From contig NZ_LGSS01000001.1 in assembly GCF_001190785.1 (NCBI RefSeq), forward strand, positions 124,001-188,000: DNA of 64,000 bases, in the 5' to 3' direction. The position numbers and the translations under genes are program-made. Origin of the DNA: Gottschalkia purinilytica. GTDB lineage: Bacteria; Bacillota; Clostridia; Tissierellales; Gottschalkiaceae. Below are positions 44,659 to 54,202 of the stretch, piece by piece (position 1 is the first letter of the stretch; each line of letters starts with the position of its first letter). Under the pieces are notes generated by a model that saw only the letters and a list, made by a program, of their open reading frames with translations, was not told the DNA's origin and did no database searches.

Positions 44659-47600
44659 TTATTTTAATCTTATTAATAATTCTCCTACATTTACATATTG
44701 ACCTTCTTTAACCCTAATTACCTCTACTGTTCCATCTGTAGATGCTGCTATATTTGTTTCCATCTTCATAGCTTCAATTATAGCTACTGTTTGATTTTCT
44801 TTAACAGTATCTCCTTGATTTACTAATATCTTTGTAACAGTACCTGGAATGCTAGCTCCTACATGAAGTTTATTATCTGGGTCAGCTGTTTCAACTAATG
44901 CAGTTTCCTTACCTATATTATTACTAGCTTTATCTTTTATCTTTATTGCCCTTCTTGAGTCATTAACTTCAAAATATAAAGTTCTATTTCCTTCTTTATC
45001 TAATCTACCTATTTCAAGAAGTTTAATAATTAATATCTTACCTTCTTCAATCTCTACCTCACATGTTTCTCCTTCAGTTATACCATGGAAGTATACTGCA
45101 CTTCCCATTCTACTAAAGTCTCCGTTTTCTTTGATATATTCTACATATTCTTCAAATACCTTAGGATATAATGCATATGCTAAAGCATCTTTAGTAGTTG
45201 GTTCTATTCCATGTTCTACTTTCAAATGTTCCTTAATTTTATCAAAGTCTTCTGGTTCTAGTAGTTCACCAGGTCTACAAGTTATAGGTTCTTCACCTTT
45301 TAATACAAGCTTTTGTAATTCTTCAGGGAATCCTCCTATAGGTTGCCCCATCATACCTTTAAAGTATGAAACTACTGAATCAGGGAAAGACATATCTTTA
45401 GCTTTTTCATATATATTTTCTGGAGTTAAATCATTTTGTACCATAAATATAGCCATATCCCCTACAACTTTAGATGAAGGAGTTACTTTTACTATATCTC
45501 CAAACATTTCATTTACTATTTTATACATTTCCTTAACATCTTCAAATCTATGGCCTAATCCAAAACTTTCAACTTGAGGTTTAAGATTCGAATATTGTCC
45601 ACCAGGTATTTCATATTTATATATTTCAGCTGTACCTGATTTCAATTCTGATTCAAATTGCTCATAGATTGGTCTTACAGAACTCCAATAATCTGATATT
45701 TTTTGAAGATCATCTACATTTAATCCTGTACTTCTTCTTGTATTTTCTAAAGCAGCAACTACAGAGTTTAATGCTGGCTGACTTGTTAACCCTGACATAC
45801 TATTAAATGCAGTATCTACTATATCTACTCCAGCTTCTGCAGCCATTAATATAGATGCAACCCCATTTCCACTAGTATCATGAGTATGGAAATGAACAGG
45901 TATTCCTATTTCTTCTTTTAAAGCTTTAACTAATTTAAATGCTGCATGTGGTTTCAATAATGATGACATATCTTTTATAGCAAGTATATGCGCGCCCATT
46001 TTTTCAATTTCTTTTGCAGTCTTTACGTAGTAATCTAGAGTATACTTATCTCTACTATCATCTAGTATATCTCCTGTATAACAAATACATGCTTCTGCAA
46101 CTTTTCCTGACTTTAGTACTTCATCTATAGCTACTTCCATACCCTTTAACCAGTTCAATGAGTCAAATATTCTAAATACATCTATACCACTTTCAGATGA
46201 TTGTTTTATAAATTCTCTTATAACATTATCTGGATAGTTTTTATATCCTACTCCATTAGCACCTCTGATAAGCATTTGGAATAATATATTAGGTATTTTC
46301 TTTCTAAGAAACTCTAATCTATCCCAAGGTGATTCTTTTAAGAATCTATAAGCAACATCAAATGTAGCTCCTCCCCACATCTCTAATGAAAATAAATCTT
46401 TGGCTAAGACAGATGTAGACTTCGCGATTTTAGTCATATCTACAGTTCTCATTCTAGTTGCCATTAACGATTGATGAGCATCTCTCATTGTAGTATCTGT
46501 TAGTAAAAGTCTCTTATTATTTTTAATCCATTCTACTAATCCATCTGGACCTTTTTCATCTAAGATTTGTTTTGTTCCGTATAAATTCTCAGGAACCTGT
46601 ACTTTAGGAATTATAGGAACATCAAACTGTTTAATATTTCCTTTATTTTCATTTACAGCTTTTTCACCTATATATTTTAAAACTCTAAGTTCTATATCTT
46701 CTTTTGTAGTGAATTTAAATAACTCTGGATTTTCAGATATAAATCCTGTATCACATTTTCCTTCTCTAAATTCCTTATGATTTAATACATTTATTAAAAA
46801 TGGAATGTTAGTTTTAACTCCTCTTATTTTTGTTTCTCTTAAAGATCTTTTAACTTTTCTTATTGCATCTTCAAAAGTTCTTCCATAGGATATCATCTTA
46901 ACTAAAAGACTATCATAATAAGGCGTTATAACTGATCCTGTAAATCCATTACCTCCATCAAGTCTTACTCCTAGTCCTGATCCTGTTCTATATAAGTCTA
47001 TCGTTCCTGTATCAGGTGCAAAATTATTTAAAGGATCCTCTGTAGTTACTCTACACTGAATGGAGTATCCACGTGGTTTAATATCATCTTGAGATTTTAT
47101 TCCTATTTCATCAGAGTCAAGTCTACACCCTTGAGCTACTAGTATTTGATTTTGAACTAGGTCTATTCCTGTAACCATTTCTGTTATAGTATGTTCAACC
47201 TGAATTCTTGGATTCATCTCTATGAAATAGTGATTACCATGCATATCTAGTAAAAATTCTATTGTACCTGCATTTCTATAGTTAACAGCTTTGGCAATTT
47301 TTACAGCATCTGAACACATTGCTTGTCTTTGTTCTTCTGTTATAGATAATGCTGGTGTAAACTCTATAACTTTTTGATGTCTTCTTTGTATAGAACAATC
47401 TCTTTCAAATAAATGAACAATGTTTCCATGTTTATCTCCAAGAATTTGAACCTCAATGTGTTTAGGTTTTTCTATATATTTCTCTATAAAAACATCTTCT
47501 ATACCAAAAGCCTTCTTAGCTTCATTTCTAGCGCTATGGAACTCAGATATAAGATCCTTTTCTTCTCTTACAATTCTCATACCTCTTCCGCCACCACCAG

Positions 47601-48090
47601 CTGAAGCTTTTAATATAACAGGATATCCACAGTGTCTTGCACTTTTAAAAGCTTCTTCTTCTGTTGTAACAGGTTTTTCTATACCAGGTATAGTTGGAAC
47701 TCCAACGCTATTTGCAACTATTTTAGACTTTATTTTATCCCCTAATTTATCCATCATTTCATGAGTAGGCCCTATAAACTCGATACCTGCTTCTTCACAT
47801 TTTCTTGCAAACTCAGTATTTTCCGATAAGAATCCATATCCTGGATGAATAGCATCAACACCCTTTTTAACAGCAAGTTTTATTATTTCATCAATGTTTA
47901 AATAAGCTTCAACAGGTCCTTTATTTTCTCCTATAAGATATGATTCATCCGCTTTTGTTCTAAACAAAGAATTCTTATCCTCATTTGAATATATAGCAAC
48001 TGTTCTGATTCCTAATTCATTACATGCCCTAAATATTCTTATTGCGATTTCCCCTCTATTTGCAACTAAAATTCTCTTAAATTTTTTCAT
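44659..48090 (-). CDS. pyc: Pyruvate carboxylase
   Basis: A single-chain, 1143-residue, biotin-dependent enzyme that carboxylates pyruvate to oxaloacetate. Domains in order: biotin carboxylase (RGEIAIRIFRACNELGI, ASAGGGGRGMRIV, ERDCSIQRRHQKVIE, FIEMNPRIQVEHT) to about residue 450; carboxyltransferase from about 530 (DTTMRDAHQSLMATRMRT, EMWGGATFDVAYRFL, FHTHDTSGNG); allosteric linker; biotin carrier at the end with Lys1109 in EAMKMETN. Full length, no frameshift. It follows proA by 32 bases on the same strand, so it appears to be part of a proB-proA-pyc unit. It supplies oxaloacetate to the Re-citrate synthase and to the aspartate-derived lysine and methionine pathways in this window. Confidence 0.97.
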   Translation of the reverse strand: MKKFKRILVANRGEIAIRIFRACNELGIRTVAIYSNEDKNSLFRTKADESYLIGENKGPVEAYLNIDEIIKLAVKKGVDAIHPGYGFLSENTEFARKCEEAGIEFIGPTHEMMDKLGDKIKSKIVANSVGVPTIPGIEKPVTTEEEAFKSARHCGYPVILKASAGGGGRGMRIVREEKDLISEFHSARNEAKKAFGIEDVFIEKYIEKPKHIEVQILGDKHGNIVHLFERDCSIQRRHQKVIEFTPALSITEEQRQAMCSDAVKIAKAVNYRNAGTIEFLLDMHGNHYFIEMNPRIQVEHTITEMVTGIDLVQNQILVAQGCRLDSDEIGIKSQDDIKPRGYSIQCRVTTEDPLNNFAPDTGTIDLYRTGSGLGVRLDGGNGFTGSVITPYYDSLLVKMISYGRTFEDAIRKVKRSLRETKIRGVKTNIPFLINVLNHKEFREGKCDTGFISENPELFKFTTKEDIELRVLKYIGEKAVNENKGNIKQFDVPIIPKVQVPENLYGTKQILDEKGPDGLVEWIKNNKRLLLTDTTMRDAHQSLMATRMRTVDMTKIAKSTSVLAKDLFSLEMWGGATFDVAYRFLKESPWDRLEFLRKKIPNILFQMLIRGANGVGYKNYPDNVIREFIKQSSESGIDVFRIFDSLNWLKGMEVAIDEVLKSGKVAEACICYTGDILDDSRDKYTLDYYVKTAKEIEKMGAHILAIKDMSSLLKPHAAFKLVKALKEEIGIPVHFHTHDTSGNGVASILMAAEAGVDIVDTAFNSMSGLTSQPALNSVVAALENTRRSTGLNVDDLQKISDYWSSVRPIYEQFESELKSGTAEIYKYEIPGGQYSNLKPQVESFGLGHRFEDVKEMYKIVNEMFGDIVKVTPSSKVVGDMAIFMVQNDLTPENIYEKAKDMSFPDSVVSYFKGMMGQPIGGFPEELQKLVLKGEEPITCRPGELLEPEDFDKIKEHLKVEHGIEPTTKDALAYALYPKVFEEYVEYIKENGDFSRMGSAVYFHGITEGETCEVEIEEGKILIIKLLEIGRLDKEGNRTLYFEVNDSRRAIKIKDKASNNIGKETALVETADPDNKLHVGASIPGTVTKILVNQGDTVKENQTVAIIEAMKMETNIAASTDGTVEVIRVKEGQYVNVGELLIRLK

Positions 48091-48122
48091 TCGATCTCCT
48101 CTCTTTCTATGGAAAAAATTGT

Positions 48123-49370
48123 TTAATTCCTGCTTTGACCATTACCATAAATTATATATTTTGTGGATGTTAATTCTTTTAGACCCATTGGTCCTCTTGC
48201 GTGAAGTTTTTGAGTACTTATACCTATTTCAGCCCCAAATCCAAACTCTGAACCGTCTGTAAATCTTGTAGATGCATTTACATATACTGCTGCTGAATCA
48301 ACTTCATCTAAAAATCTTTGAGAATTAAAATAATTATTCGTTATAATTGCTTCTGAATGTTTTGTACTATACTCATTAATATGTTCAATAGCTTCATCTA
48401 TTGAGTTAACTGTTTTTACAGCTATTATATAATCTAAATACTCCTCTTTCCAATCTTCTTCAGTAGCTTGTAATATTTCTGGAACTAATTTTCTGACAAT
48501 TTCATCTCCACGAACTTCCACATTTTTTTCTTTTAAACTTTCATATATTGGCTTTATAGCTTTTTCAACTATATCTTTATGAATTAATAGTTTCTCTGCT
48601 GAATTACAAACTCCAGGTCTAGTTGTTTTTGCATTAGTTACAATAGATACTGCCATATCAATATCTGCATCATTATCAACGTATATATGACAATTACCAG
48701 CACCTGTCTCAATAACTGGTACAGTACTATTTTCTACAACAGATTTTATAAGTCCGGCTCCTCCTCTTGGTATAAGAACGTCTAAATATTTATTTAATTT
48801 CATTAATTCAATTGTTGATTCTCTACTAGTATCTTCTATTAATTGAACTGCATCTTTAGATATACCACATTCTTCTATAGCTTTCTGAATTATGCTTATT
48901 ATTGCTCTATTTGAATTAATAGCCTCTTTACCACCTTTTAATATAACAGCATTTCCAGTTTTTAAACAAAGCCCAAATCCGTCTACTGTTACATTTGGTC
49001 TTGCTTCATATATTATACCAATTACACCTAATGGAACTCTTTTCTGTCCTATAACTAATCCATTAGCTCTCTTTTTCATTGATATTACTTCTCCTATAGG
49101 ATCATCTAATAAGGCTATATCCTTCAACCCTTCGGCCATTGAATTTATACGATCTTCATTTAAAGCTAGTCTGTCTAATAAAGCACCTTTTATTCCTTTT
49201 TCTCTAGCTTCTTTTAGGTCTATTTCATTTGCTTTAATTATTTCTTCCTTATTATCTAAAATCGCATTAGAAGCTTTTATTAATGCTTCATTTTTTTCAA
49301 TTGTAGATAATTTTGCTAAAGAATAACTTACTTTCTTTGCTTTTTCCCCCATAACAACTACACTGCTCAT
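48123..49370 (-). CDS. proA: Gamma-glutamyl phosphate reductase
   Basis: A 415-residue NADPH-dependent enzyme for the second step of proline synthesis. It has PLGVIGIIYEARPNVTVDGFGL, NAVILKGGKEAINSN, IPRGGAGLIK, ETGAGNCHIYVD, the catalytic Cys in TRPGVCNSAEKLL, and NASTRFTDGSEFGFGAEIGIS. GGTGGAG precedes the ATG. It lies 67 bases after proB and just before pyc. Confidence 0.96.
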   Translation of the reverse strand: MSSVVVMGEKAKKVSYSLAKLSTIEKNEALIKASNAILDNKEEIIKANEIDLKEAREKGIKGALLDRLALNEDRINSMAEGLKDIALLDDPIGEVISMKKRANGLVIGQKRVPLGVIGIIYEARPNVTVDGFGLCLKTGNAVILKGGKEAINSNRAIISIIQKAIEECGISKDAVQLIEDTSRESTIELMKLNKYLDVLIPRGGAGLIKSVVENSTVPVIETGAGNCHIYVDNDADIDMAVSIVTNAKTTRPGVCNSAEKLLIHKDIVEKAIKPIYESLKEKNVEVRGDEIVRKLVPEILQATEEDWKEEYLDYIIAVKTVNSIDEAIEHINEYSTKHSEAIITNNYFNSQRFLDEVDSAAVYVNASTRFTDGSEFGFGAEIGISTQKLHARGPMGLKELTSTKYIIYGNGQSRN

Positions 49371-49437
49371 TTCTCCACCGCCTATATTAATTCAATTTTT
49401 TAAATACTATCATATTTTATACATATATATCAATACT

Positions 49438-50241
49438 TTATAAATTATTAGGAGCTAAAAATAAAGTTCCTATTTTTTCACCTTTTAGAATCTTATATAT
49501 AATTTTAGGATCTTCACCATTTGCTATTATAGTATCTATTCCATATGTATATCCTATTCTAGCAGCTGATATCTTAGTAATCATTCCACCTGTCCCTAAT
49601 TCCGATCCACTTCCTGATGCTATACTATCTATTTCAGAGTCAATTTCTTTTACAAGAGAAATAATTTCAGCAGAAGAGTCCATTCTAGGATCTGATGTAA
49701 ATAATCCATCTATATCAGAAAGTAATATTAAAAGATCTGCTTGTACTAAAGCTGCTACCATAGCTGATAAAGTATCATTATCTCCAAATTGGATTTCAAA
49801 TGTAGATATTGTATCATTTTCGTTTACAATAGGTATTATTCCCATTTCTAAAAGTGTATTAAATGTGTTTTGAGCATTTTCTTTTCTATCCTTATAATCC
49901 ATTACATCTTTTGTAATAAGAATCTGAGAAACAACTTGATTATACTCTTCAAAGAATTTTTGATATATTTTCATTAACATTGTCTGACCAACAGATGCAG
50001 ACGCTTGTTTTTGAGGCAGAGTCACTGATCGTCTTTGAAGTCCTAATTTCTGTACTCCGACTGCAATAGCTCCAGATGAAACTAAAATAACTTGTTTTCC
50101 TTGATTATTTAAATCTGATAATACCCTTGCAAGCTTCTCGATTCTATTTAAATTTAGTTTTCCATTTTCATGAGTTAATGTGGAAGTACCAACTTTAATT
50201 ACTATTTTATTTGCGTCTGCAATCTTACTTCTAATATCCAT
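49438..50241 (-). CDS. proB: Glutamate 5-kinase (short form without PUA domain)
   Basis: A 267-residue amino acid kinase-fold enzyme that phosphorylates glutamate for proline. It has VIKVGTSTLTHENGKLN, LVSSGAIAVGVQKLG, QKQASASVGQTMLM, NENDTISTFEIQFGDNDTLSAMVA and GTGGMITKISAA. It ends where the kinase domain ends, so the C-terminal PUA domain of longer ProB proteins is absent; short forms are known. The proline feedback loop lies in the kinase domain and should still be present. GGGAG precedes the ATG. Confidence 0.95.
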   Translation of the reverse strand: MDIRSKIADANKIVIKVGTSTLTHENGKLNLNRIEKLARVLSDLNNQGKQVILVSSGAIAVGVQKLGLQRRSVTLPQKQASASVGQTMLMKIYQKFFEEYNQVVSQILITKDVMDYKDRKENAQNTFNTLLEMGIIPIVNENDTISTFEIQFGDNDTLSAMVAALVQADLLILLSDIDGLFTSDPRMDSSAEIISLVKEIDSEIDSIASGSGSELGTGGMITKISAARIGYTYGIDTIIANGEDPKIIYKILKGEKIGTLFLAPNNL

Positions 50242-50282
50242 TTTAATCTCCCTTTCAAGAATTGCATATTCAGCATATATAA

Positions 50283-50324
50283 ATATAGATAACCAAGTTC
50301 ATTTACGAACTTGCTTATCTATAT
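50283..50324 (-). promoter_or_regulatory. Stem-loop in the proB leader or after the aconitase gene
   Basis: An 18-bp inverted repeat with one mismatch (ATATAGATAACCAAGTTC, loop ATTTAC). On the minus strand it is followed by only a weak ATATTTATATATG tail. It lies 42 bases before the proB start and downstream of a TATAAT at 50388-50393. It could be a weak attenuator of proB or a late terminator of the acn operon; no Pro codon run or T-box is visible. Confidence 0.5.
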
Positions 50325-50510
50325 CCTTTAGCTAAATTTACTTTAAATCTTTGTTTAGTTCTTTTACCCTATGAGTTTAGTTTCGAAATTATACCACATT
50401 TTTTAGGTATTCACACTAACTTCATGGTCAAAGCATTAATATTATACACTCAAATTTTATATTAATATATTTTCCTAGACAAATTTTAGCTTCTAATAAA
50501 ATAATTTATT

Positions 50511-52436
50511 TTATTTAGCACTTAATTTTATCATATTTAGAAGTCCACCAGCTTCTAACATATTTCTCTGTCTATCAGTAATATCTAAAACTAAATTATA
50601 TTCTTTATTTTTATTTATATTCTTAACAACTACTTTATCAGTTTTTATTTGATCTGTAGCATTTTCAATTACTAATTCATCTAAAACATCTATATCATCA
50701 TAGTCATTCTCATTTTCAAATACTAAAGGTATAATACCATTATTAATTAAGTTTTGTCTGTGTATTCTAGCAAATGATTTCGCTATTACTGCTTTTATAC
50801 CTAAATATAATGGTACTAACGCAGCATGTTCACGACTTGATCCTTGACCATAGTTAGACCCACCTACTATTATTCCGCCGCCAAGCTCTTTAGCTCTCTT
50901 TGGAAACTCTGGATCACAAGGTGCTAAACAATAGTCTGATAAATAAGGTATATTTGATCTAAATGGTAACAGTTTAGCATTTGATGGCATTATATGATCA
51001 GTAGTTATATTGTCTTCAACTTTTATTAAAACTTTTCCATTTACTTTATCTCCCAAAGAATCTCCTTTAGGGAATGGTTTTATATTTGGTCCTCTTACTA
51101 CTTCAATATCGTTATTAGGTTCATCAGGATTAACAACTAAATTATCATTAATTAAGAACTTTTGTGGCATTGCTATATCAAAGCTTGTTATATGCTCACT
51201 TGGATCTTCTATATATCCTGTTATAGCTGAAACCGCCGCAACTTCAGGACTTACAAGGTAAACATCTGCTGAAACAGTCCCTGATCTTCCTTTGAAGTTT
51301 CTGTTAAATGTTCTTAATGAAACAGCATCTGTACTTGGTGCCTGACCCATACCTATACATGGACCACAACCGCATTCTAATATTCTTGCACCAGCTGAAA
51401 CTAATTTAGCTAAAGCTCCGTTTTCTGCAAGCATATTTAATACTTGTTTTGATCCTGGAGAGATTACTAATGAAACATGTTCTGATACTGTTTTTCCATC
51501 TAGTATTTCTGCAACTTTCATCATATCCATATATGATGAGTTAGTACAACTTCCTATAGCAATTTGATTTACTTTTCTTCCTTTAACTTCAGACACTGGC
51601 ACTACGTTATCAGGACTATGAGGACAAGCAACTAATGCCTCTAATTCATCAAGATTAATAATTATCTCTTCATCATATACTGCATCTTCATCAGCTTTTA
51701 TTTCTGTGAAGTCTTCCTCTCTACCTTGAGCTTTTAAGAATTCATGAGTAACTTCATCTGATGGGAATATTGATGTAGTTGCTCCTAATTCAGCTCCCAT
51801 GTTAGTTATTGTAGCTCTATCTGGCACTGTTAAATATTTTATTCCTTCTCCACAGTATTCAAATATTTTATTTACTCCACCTTTTACTGTACATCTTCTT
51901 AACACTTCTAATATTATGTCTTTTGCTGATACTCCTGGTTTTAATTTTCCTTTTAACTCAACTTTTACTATAGAAGGCATTGTTATATAGTATTCTCCAC
52001 CAGCCATTGCTACTGCAACATCTAATCCACCAGCTCCTATAGCTAACATTCCTATTCCACCACCAGTTGGTGTATGACTATCAGAACCAACTAATGTTTG
52101 GCCTGGCACTCCAAATCGCTCTAAATGCACTTGATGGCATATTCCATTACCTGGTTTTGAAAAGTAAATTCCGTGCTTTTTAGCTACAGTTTGTATATAT
52201 AAATGGTCATCAGCATTTTCTGGACCAGCTTGTAACATATTATGATCTATATAAGCAACTGATCTTTTAGTTTTAACTCTATCTACGTCCATAGCTTCAA
52301 ATTGTAGATAAGCCATTGTTCCTGTTGAATCTTGAGTCAATGTTTGGTCTATTCTTAAGCCTATTTCTGTCCCTTTTATAAGTTCACCAGTCACTAAATG
52401 ATTTTTTATAATCTTTTGTGCTACTGTAAGTTTCAT
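50511..52436 (-). CDS. acn: Aconitate hydratase
   Basis: A 641-residue iron-sulfur hydratase converting citrate to isocitrate. It has GSDSHTPTGGGIGMLAIGAGG, cluster cysteines in GSCTNSSYMD and ECGCGPCIGMGQAPS, SFNRNFKGRSG-type sequence (here TFNRNFKGRSG), and the swivel domain GGSNYGQGSSREHAAL with SFARIHRQNLINNGI. The length matches the compact mitochondrial-like aconitases of anaerobes rather than the 890-residue AcnA. It lies 24 bases after the Re-citrate synthase gene, with which it forms an operon towards glutamate. Isocitrate dehydrogenase is not in the window. Confidence 0.95.
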   Translation of the reverse strand: MKLTVAQKIIKNHLVTGELIKGTEIGLRIDQTLTQDSTGTMAYLQFEAMDVDRVKTKRSVAYIDHNMLQAGPENADDHLYIQTVAKKHGIYFSKPGNGICHQVHLERFGVPGQTLVGSDSHTPTGGGIGMLAIGAGGLDVAVAMAGGEYYITMPSIVKVELKGKLKPGVSAKDIILEVLRRCTVKGGVNKIFEYCGEGIKYLTVPDRATITNMGAELGATTSIFPSDEVTHEFLKAQGREEDFTEIKADEDAVYDEEIIINLDELEALVACPHSPDNVVPVSEVKGRKVNQIAIGSCTNSSYMDMMKVAEILDGKTVSEHVSLVISPGSKQVLNMLAENGALAKLVSAGARILECGCGPCIGMGQAPSTDAVSLRTFNRNFKGRSGTVSADVYLVSPEVAAVSAITGYIEDPSEHITSFDIAMPQKFLINDNLVVNPDEPNNDIEVVRGPNIKPFPKGDSLGDKVNGKVLIKVEDNITTDHIMPSNAKLLPFRSNIPYLSDYCLAPCDPEFPKRAKELGGGIIVGGSNYGQGSSREHAALVPLYLGIKAVIAKSFARIHRQNLINNGIIPLVFENENDYDDIDVLDELVIENATDQIKTDKVVVKNINKNKEYNLVLDITDRQRNMLEAGGLLNMIKLSAK

Positions 52437-52460
52437 CTATAATCCCCTCCTAAAGTATGT

Positions 52461-53813
52461 CTATATTACAGCTTGTTCATCATCTTTTTCTTCTAATAAG
52501 TTTGTAATATATTTTAATGTGATACTTTCTAACTCATCATTTCTTATTACAGTAGTTCTTCCATTTTCATATTGCTCATCAACCCATTTCTTTATAGGAA
52601 GTATTCTACTATCTTTTTTATTTAATTTGTTTGAACCTTTAAGTTTGAAATATCCATTTATCCATGCTGCAATCCCAGCTACACCTGAATATTCATTAAC
52701 TGCTACTAAGGCTGGTCTATTTAGTATCTTGGATGTATCAAATGCATTATAGATTTCTTCGTTTTTTAATAATCCATCTGCATGTATACCTGCTCTTGTC
52801 ACATTAAATTCACTTCCAACAAAAGGTGTACGTTGTGGTACTTCGTAATCAAGTTCTTTTTTGAAATAGTCTGCTATTTCAGTTATTATAGTAAGATCCA
52901 TATCCTTAGTACTACCTTTTAATTGGCCATACTCAACTACCATGGCTTCTAATGGACAGTTTCCTGTTCTTTCTCCAATACCAAACAAAGTAGTATTAAC
53001 AGAAGCTGATCCATATAACCATGAAGTCGCTGAATTAGTAACTACTGAATAAAAATCATTGTGTCCATGCCACTCTATAGAGTCTGAAGGTACTCCTGCA
53101 TATTTTCTAAGGCCATGAATAATAGCAGGTACACTTCTAGGTAGTTCTACCCCATTATAAGGAACTCCTAGTCCTAAAGTATCACATGCTCTAATCTTAA
53201 CTTGAAGTCCTGATTTTTCTGATAATTCCATAAGTTTTTGAACAAAAGGAACTACAAATCCAAAGAAATCTGCTCTTGTTATATCTTCAAGATGGCATCT
53301 AGGTATTATTCCATTTTCTAAAGCATTCTCAGCTATTGACAAATATGCATTCATCGCTTGTTCTCTATTCATCTTTAATTTATCAAAAATATGATAATCT
53401 GAACAAGACATTAGCATTCCTGTTTCTTTAATACCCATTTCTTTTACTAATTGTAAATCCTCTTTTTTAGCTCTTATCCAAGATGTTATTTGCGGAAATT
53501 CGTATCCTCTCTTCATACATTCTTCAACAGCTTTTCTATCCTTTTCTGTATATAAGAAAAATTCCGTTTGTCTTATTATTCCTGACCCATTATCAAGCTT
53601 ATGAAGATAGTCGTATATAGTAGCTATTTGATCAACTGTAAATGAAGACATTGATTGCTGACCATCTCTGAAAGTAGTGTCAGTAATCCATATTTTTTCA
53701 GGTAAATCCATAGGCACTAATACATTATTAAAAACTGTTTTTGGAATCTCTGAATAAGGAAATGTTTCTTTAAATAAGTTTGGTTGTGTCATACCAAGTC
53801 CGTTATCTTTCAT
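52461..53813 (-). CDS. Re-type citrate synthase
   Basis: 450 residues of the HMG-CoA lyase-like (DRE-TIM) superfamily, unrelated in fold to ordinary citrate synthase. It has WITDTTFRDGQQSMSSF, ETGMLMSCSDYHIFDKL, RCHLEDITRADFFGF, IRACDTLGLGVPYNG, IEWHGHNDFYSVV and GERTGNCPLEAMV. This pattern matches the Re-citrate synthase known from Clostridium kluyveri and other anaerobes. A homocitrate or isopropylmalate synthase is less likely because of the sequence type and because aconitase follows. The ATG at 53811-53813 has GGGGAGGG upstream; the longer frame before it is not needed. Confidence 0.9.
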   Translation of the reverse strand: MKDNGLGMTQPNLFKETFPYSEIPKTVFNNVLVPMDLPEKIWITDTTFRDGQQSMSSFTVDQIATIYDYLHKLDNGSGIIRQTEFFLYTEKDRKAVEECMKRGYEFPQITSWIRAKKEDLQLVKEMGIKETGMLMSCSDYHIFDKLKMNREQAMNAYLSIAENALENGIIPRCHLEDITRADFFGFVVPFVQKLMELSEKSGLQVKIRACDTLGLGVPYNGVELPRSVPAIIHGLRKYAGVPSDSIEWHGHNDFYSVVTNSATSWLYGSASVNTTLFGIGERTGNCPLEAMVVEYGQLKGSTKDMDLTIITEIADYFKKELDYEVPQRTPFVGSEFNVTRAGIHADGLLKNEEIYNAFDTSKILNRPALVAVNEYSGVAGIAAWINGYFKLKGSNKLNKKDSRILPIKKWVDEQYENGRTTVIRNDELESITLKYITNLLEEKDDEQAVI

Positions 53814-54130
53814 AAAATTAGCCCTCCCCGTAAATATTTTCTTGAATTTCATAATATCTCAAAAGATAATGCAAGATTTATTTTTATTCATTCAAGTATT
53901 CATATTAAGTTAAAATACTATCTGCATAAAAATGTTTTTAAACTAATATTTAATTATTTTCTTTAAATTCAGACTTTTATATTTCGCTCAAGTTTTTTGC
54001 TTATTTAAAAAATTAATAACCCATGTCTTATTTTAAACTTTGCATGCGTTATTTGATTTATAAATATGCTTTTATTTAATTTTTTGTATTAAAATATAAT
54101 CGTATTTTATCATAATATTATATAAATAAC
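53814..54130. other. Intergenic region upstream of the Re-citrate synthase gene
   Basis: About 320 AT-rich bases that should hold the promoter of the leftward operon; I cannot name a convincing pair of hexamers. Confidence 0.4.
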
Positions 54131-54174
54131 AAGAAAAAAATGCAAGTTTTAAAAAATAACTTGCATTTTTTCTT
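54131..54174 (-). terminator. Terminator of the M20 deacylase gene
   Basis: AAGAAAAAAATGCAAGTT / AACTTGCATTTTTTCTT, 29 bases after the stop codon, with T runs. Confidence 0.85.
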
Positions 54175-54202
54175 ACTTAATATTATTTCTACTTATTATT
54201 TT

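Noticed and set aside
45131-45577. Plus-strand frame inside pyc
   Set aside because: Antisense shadow of a full-length, clearly coding pyc.
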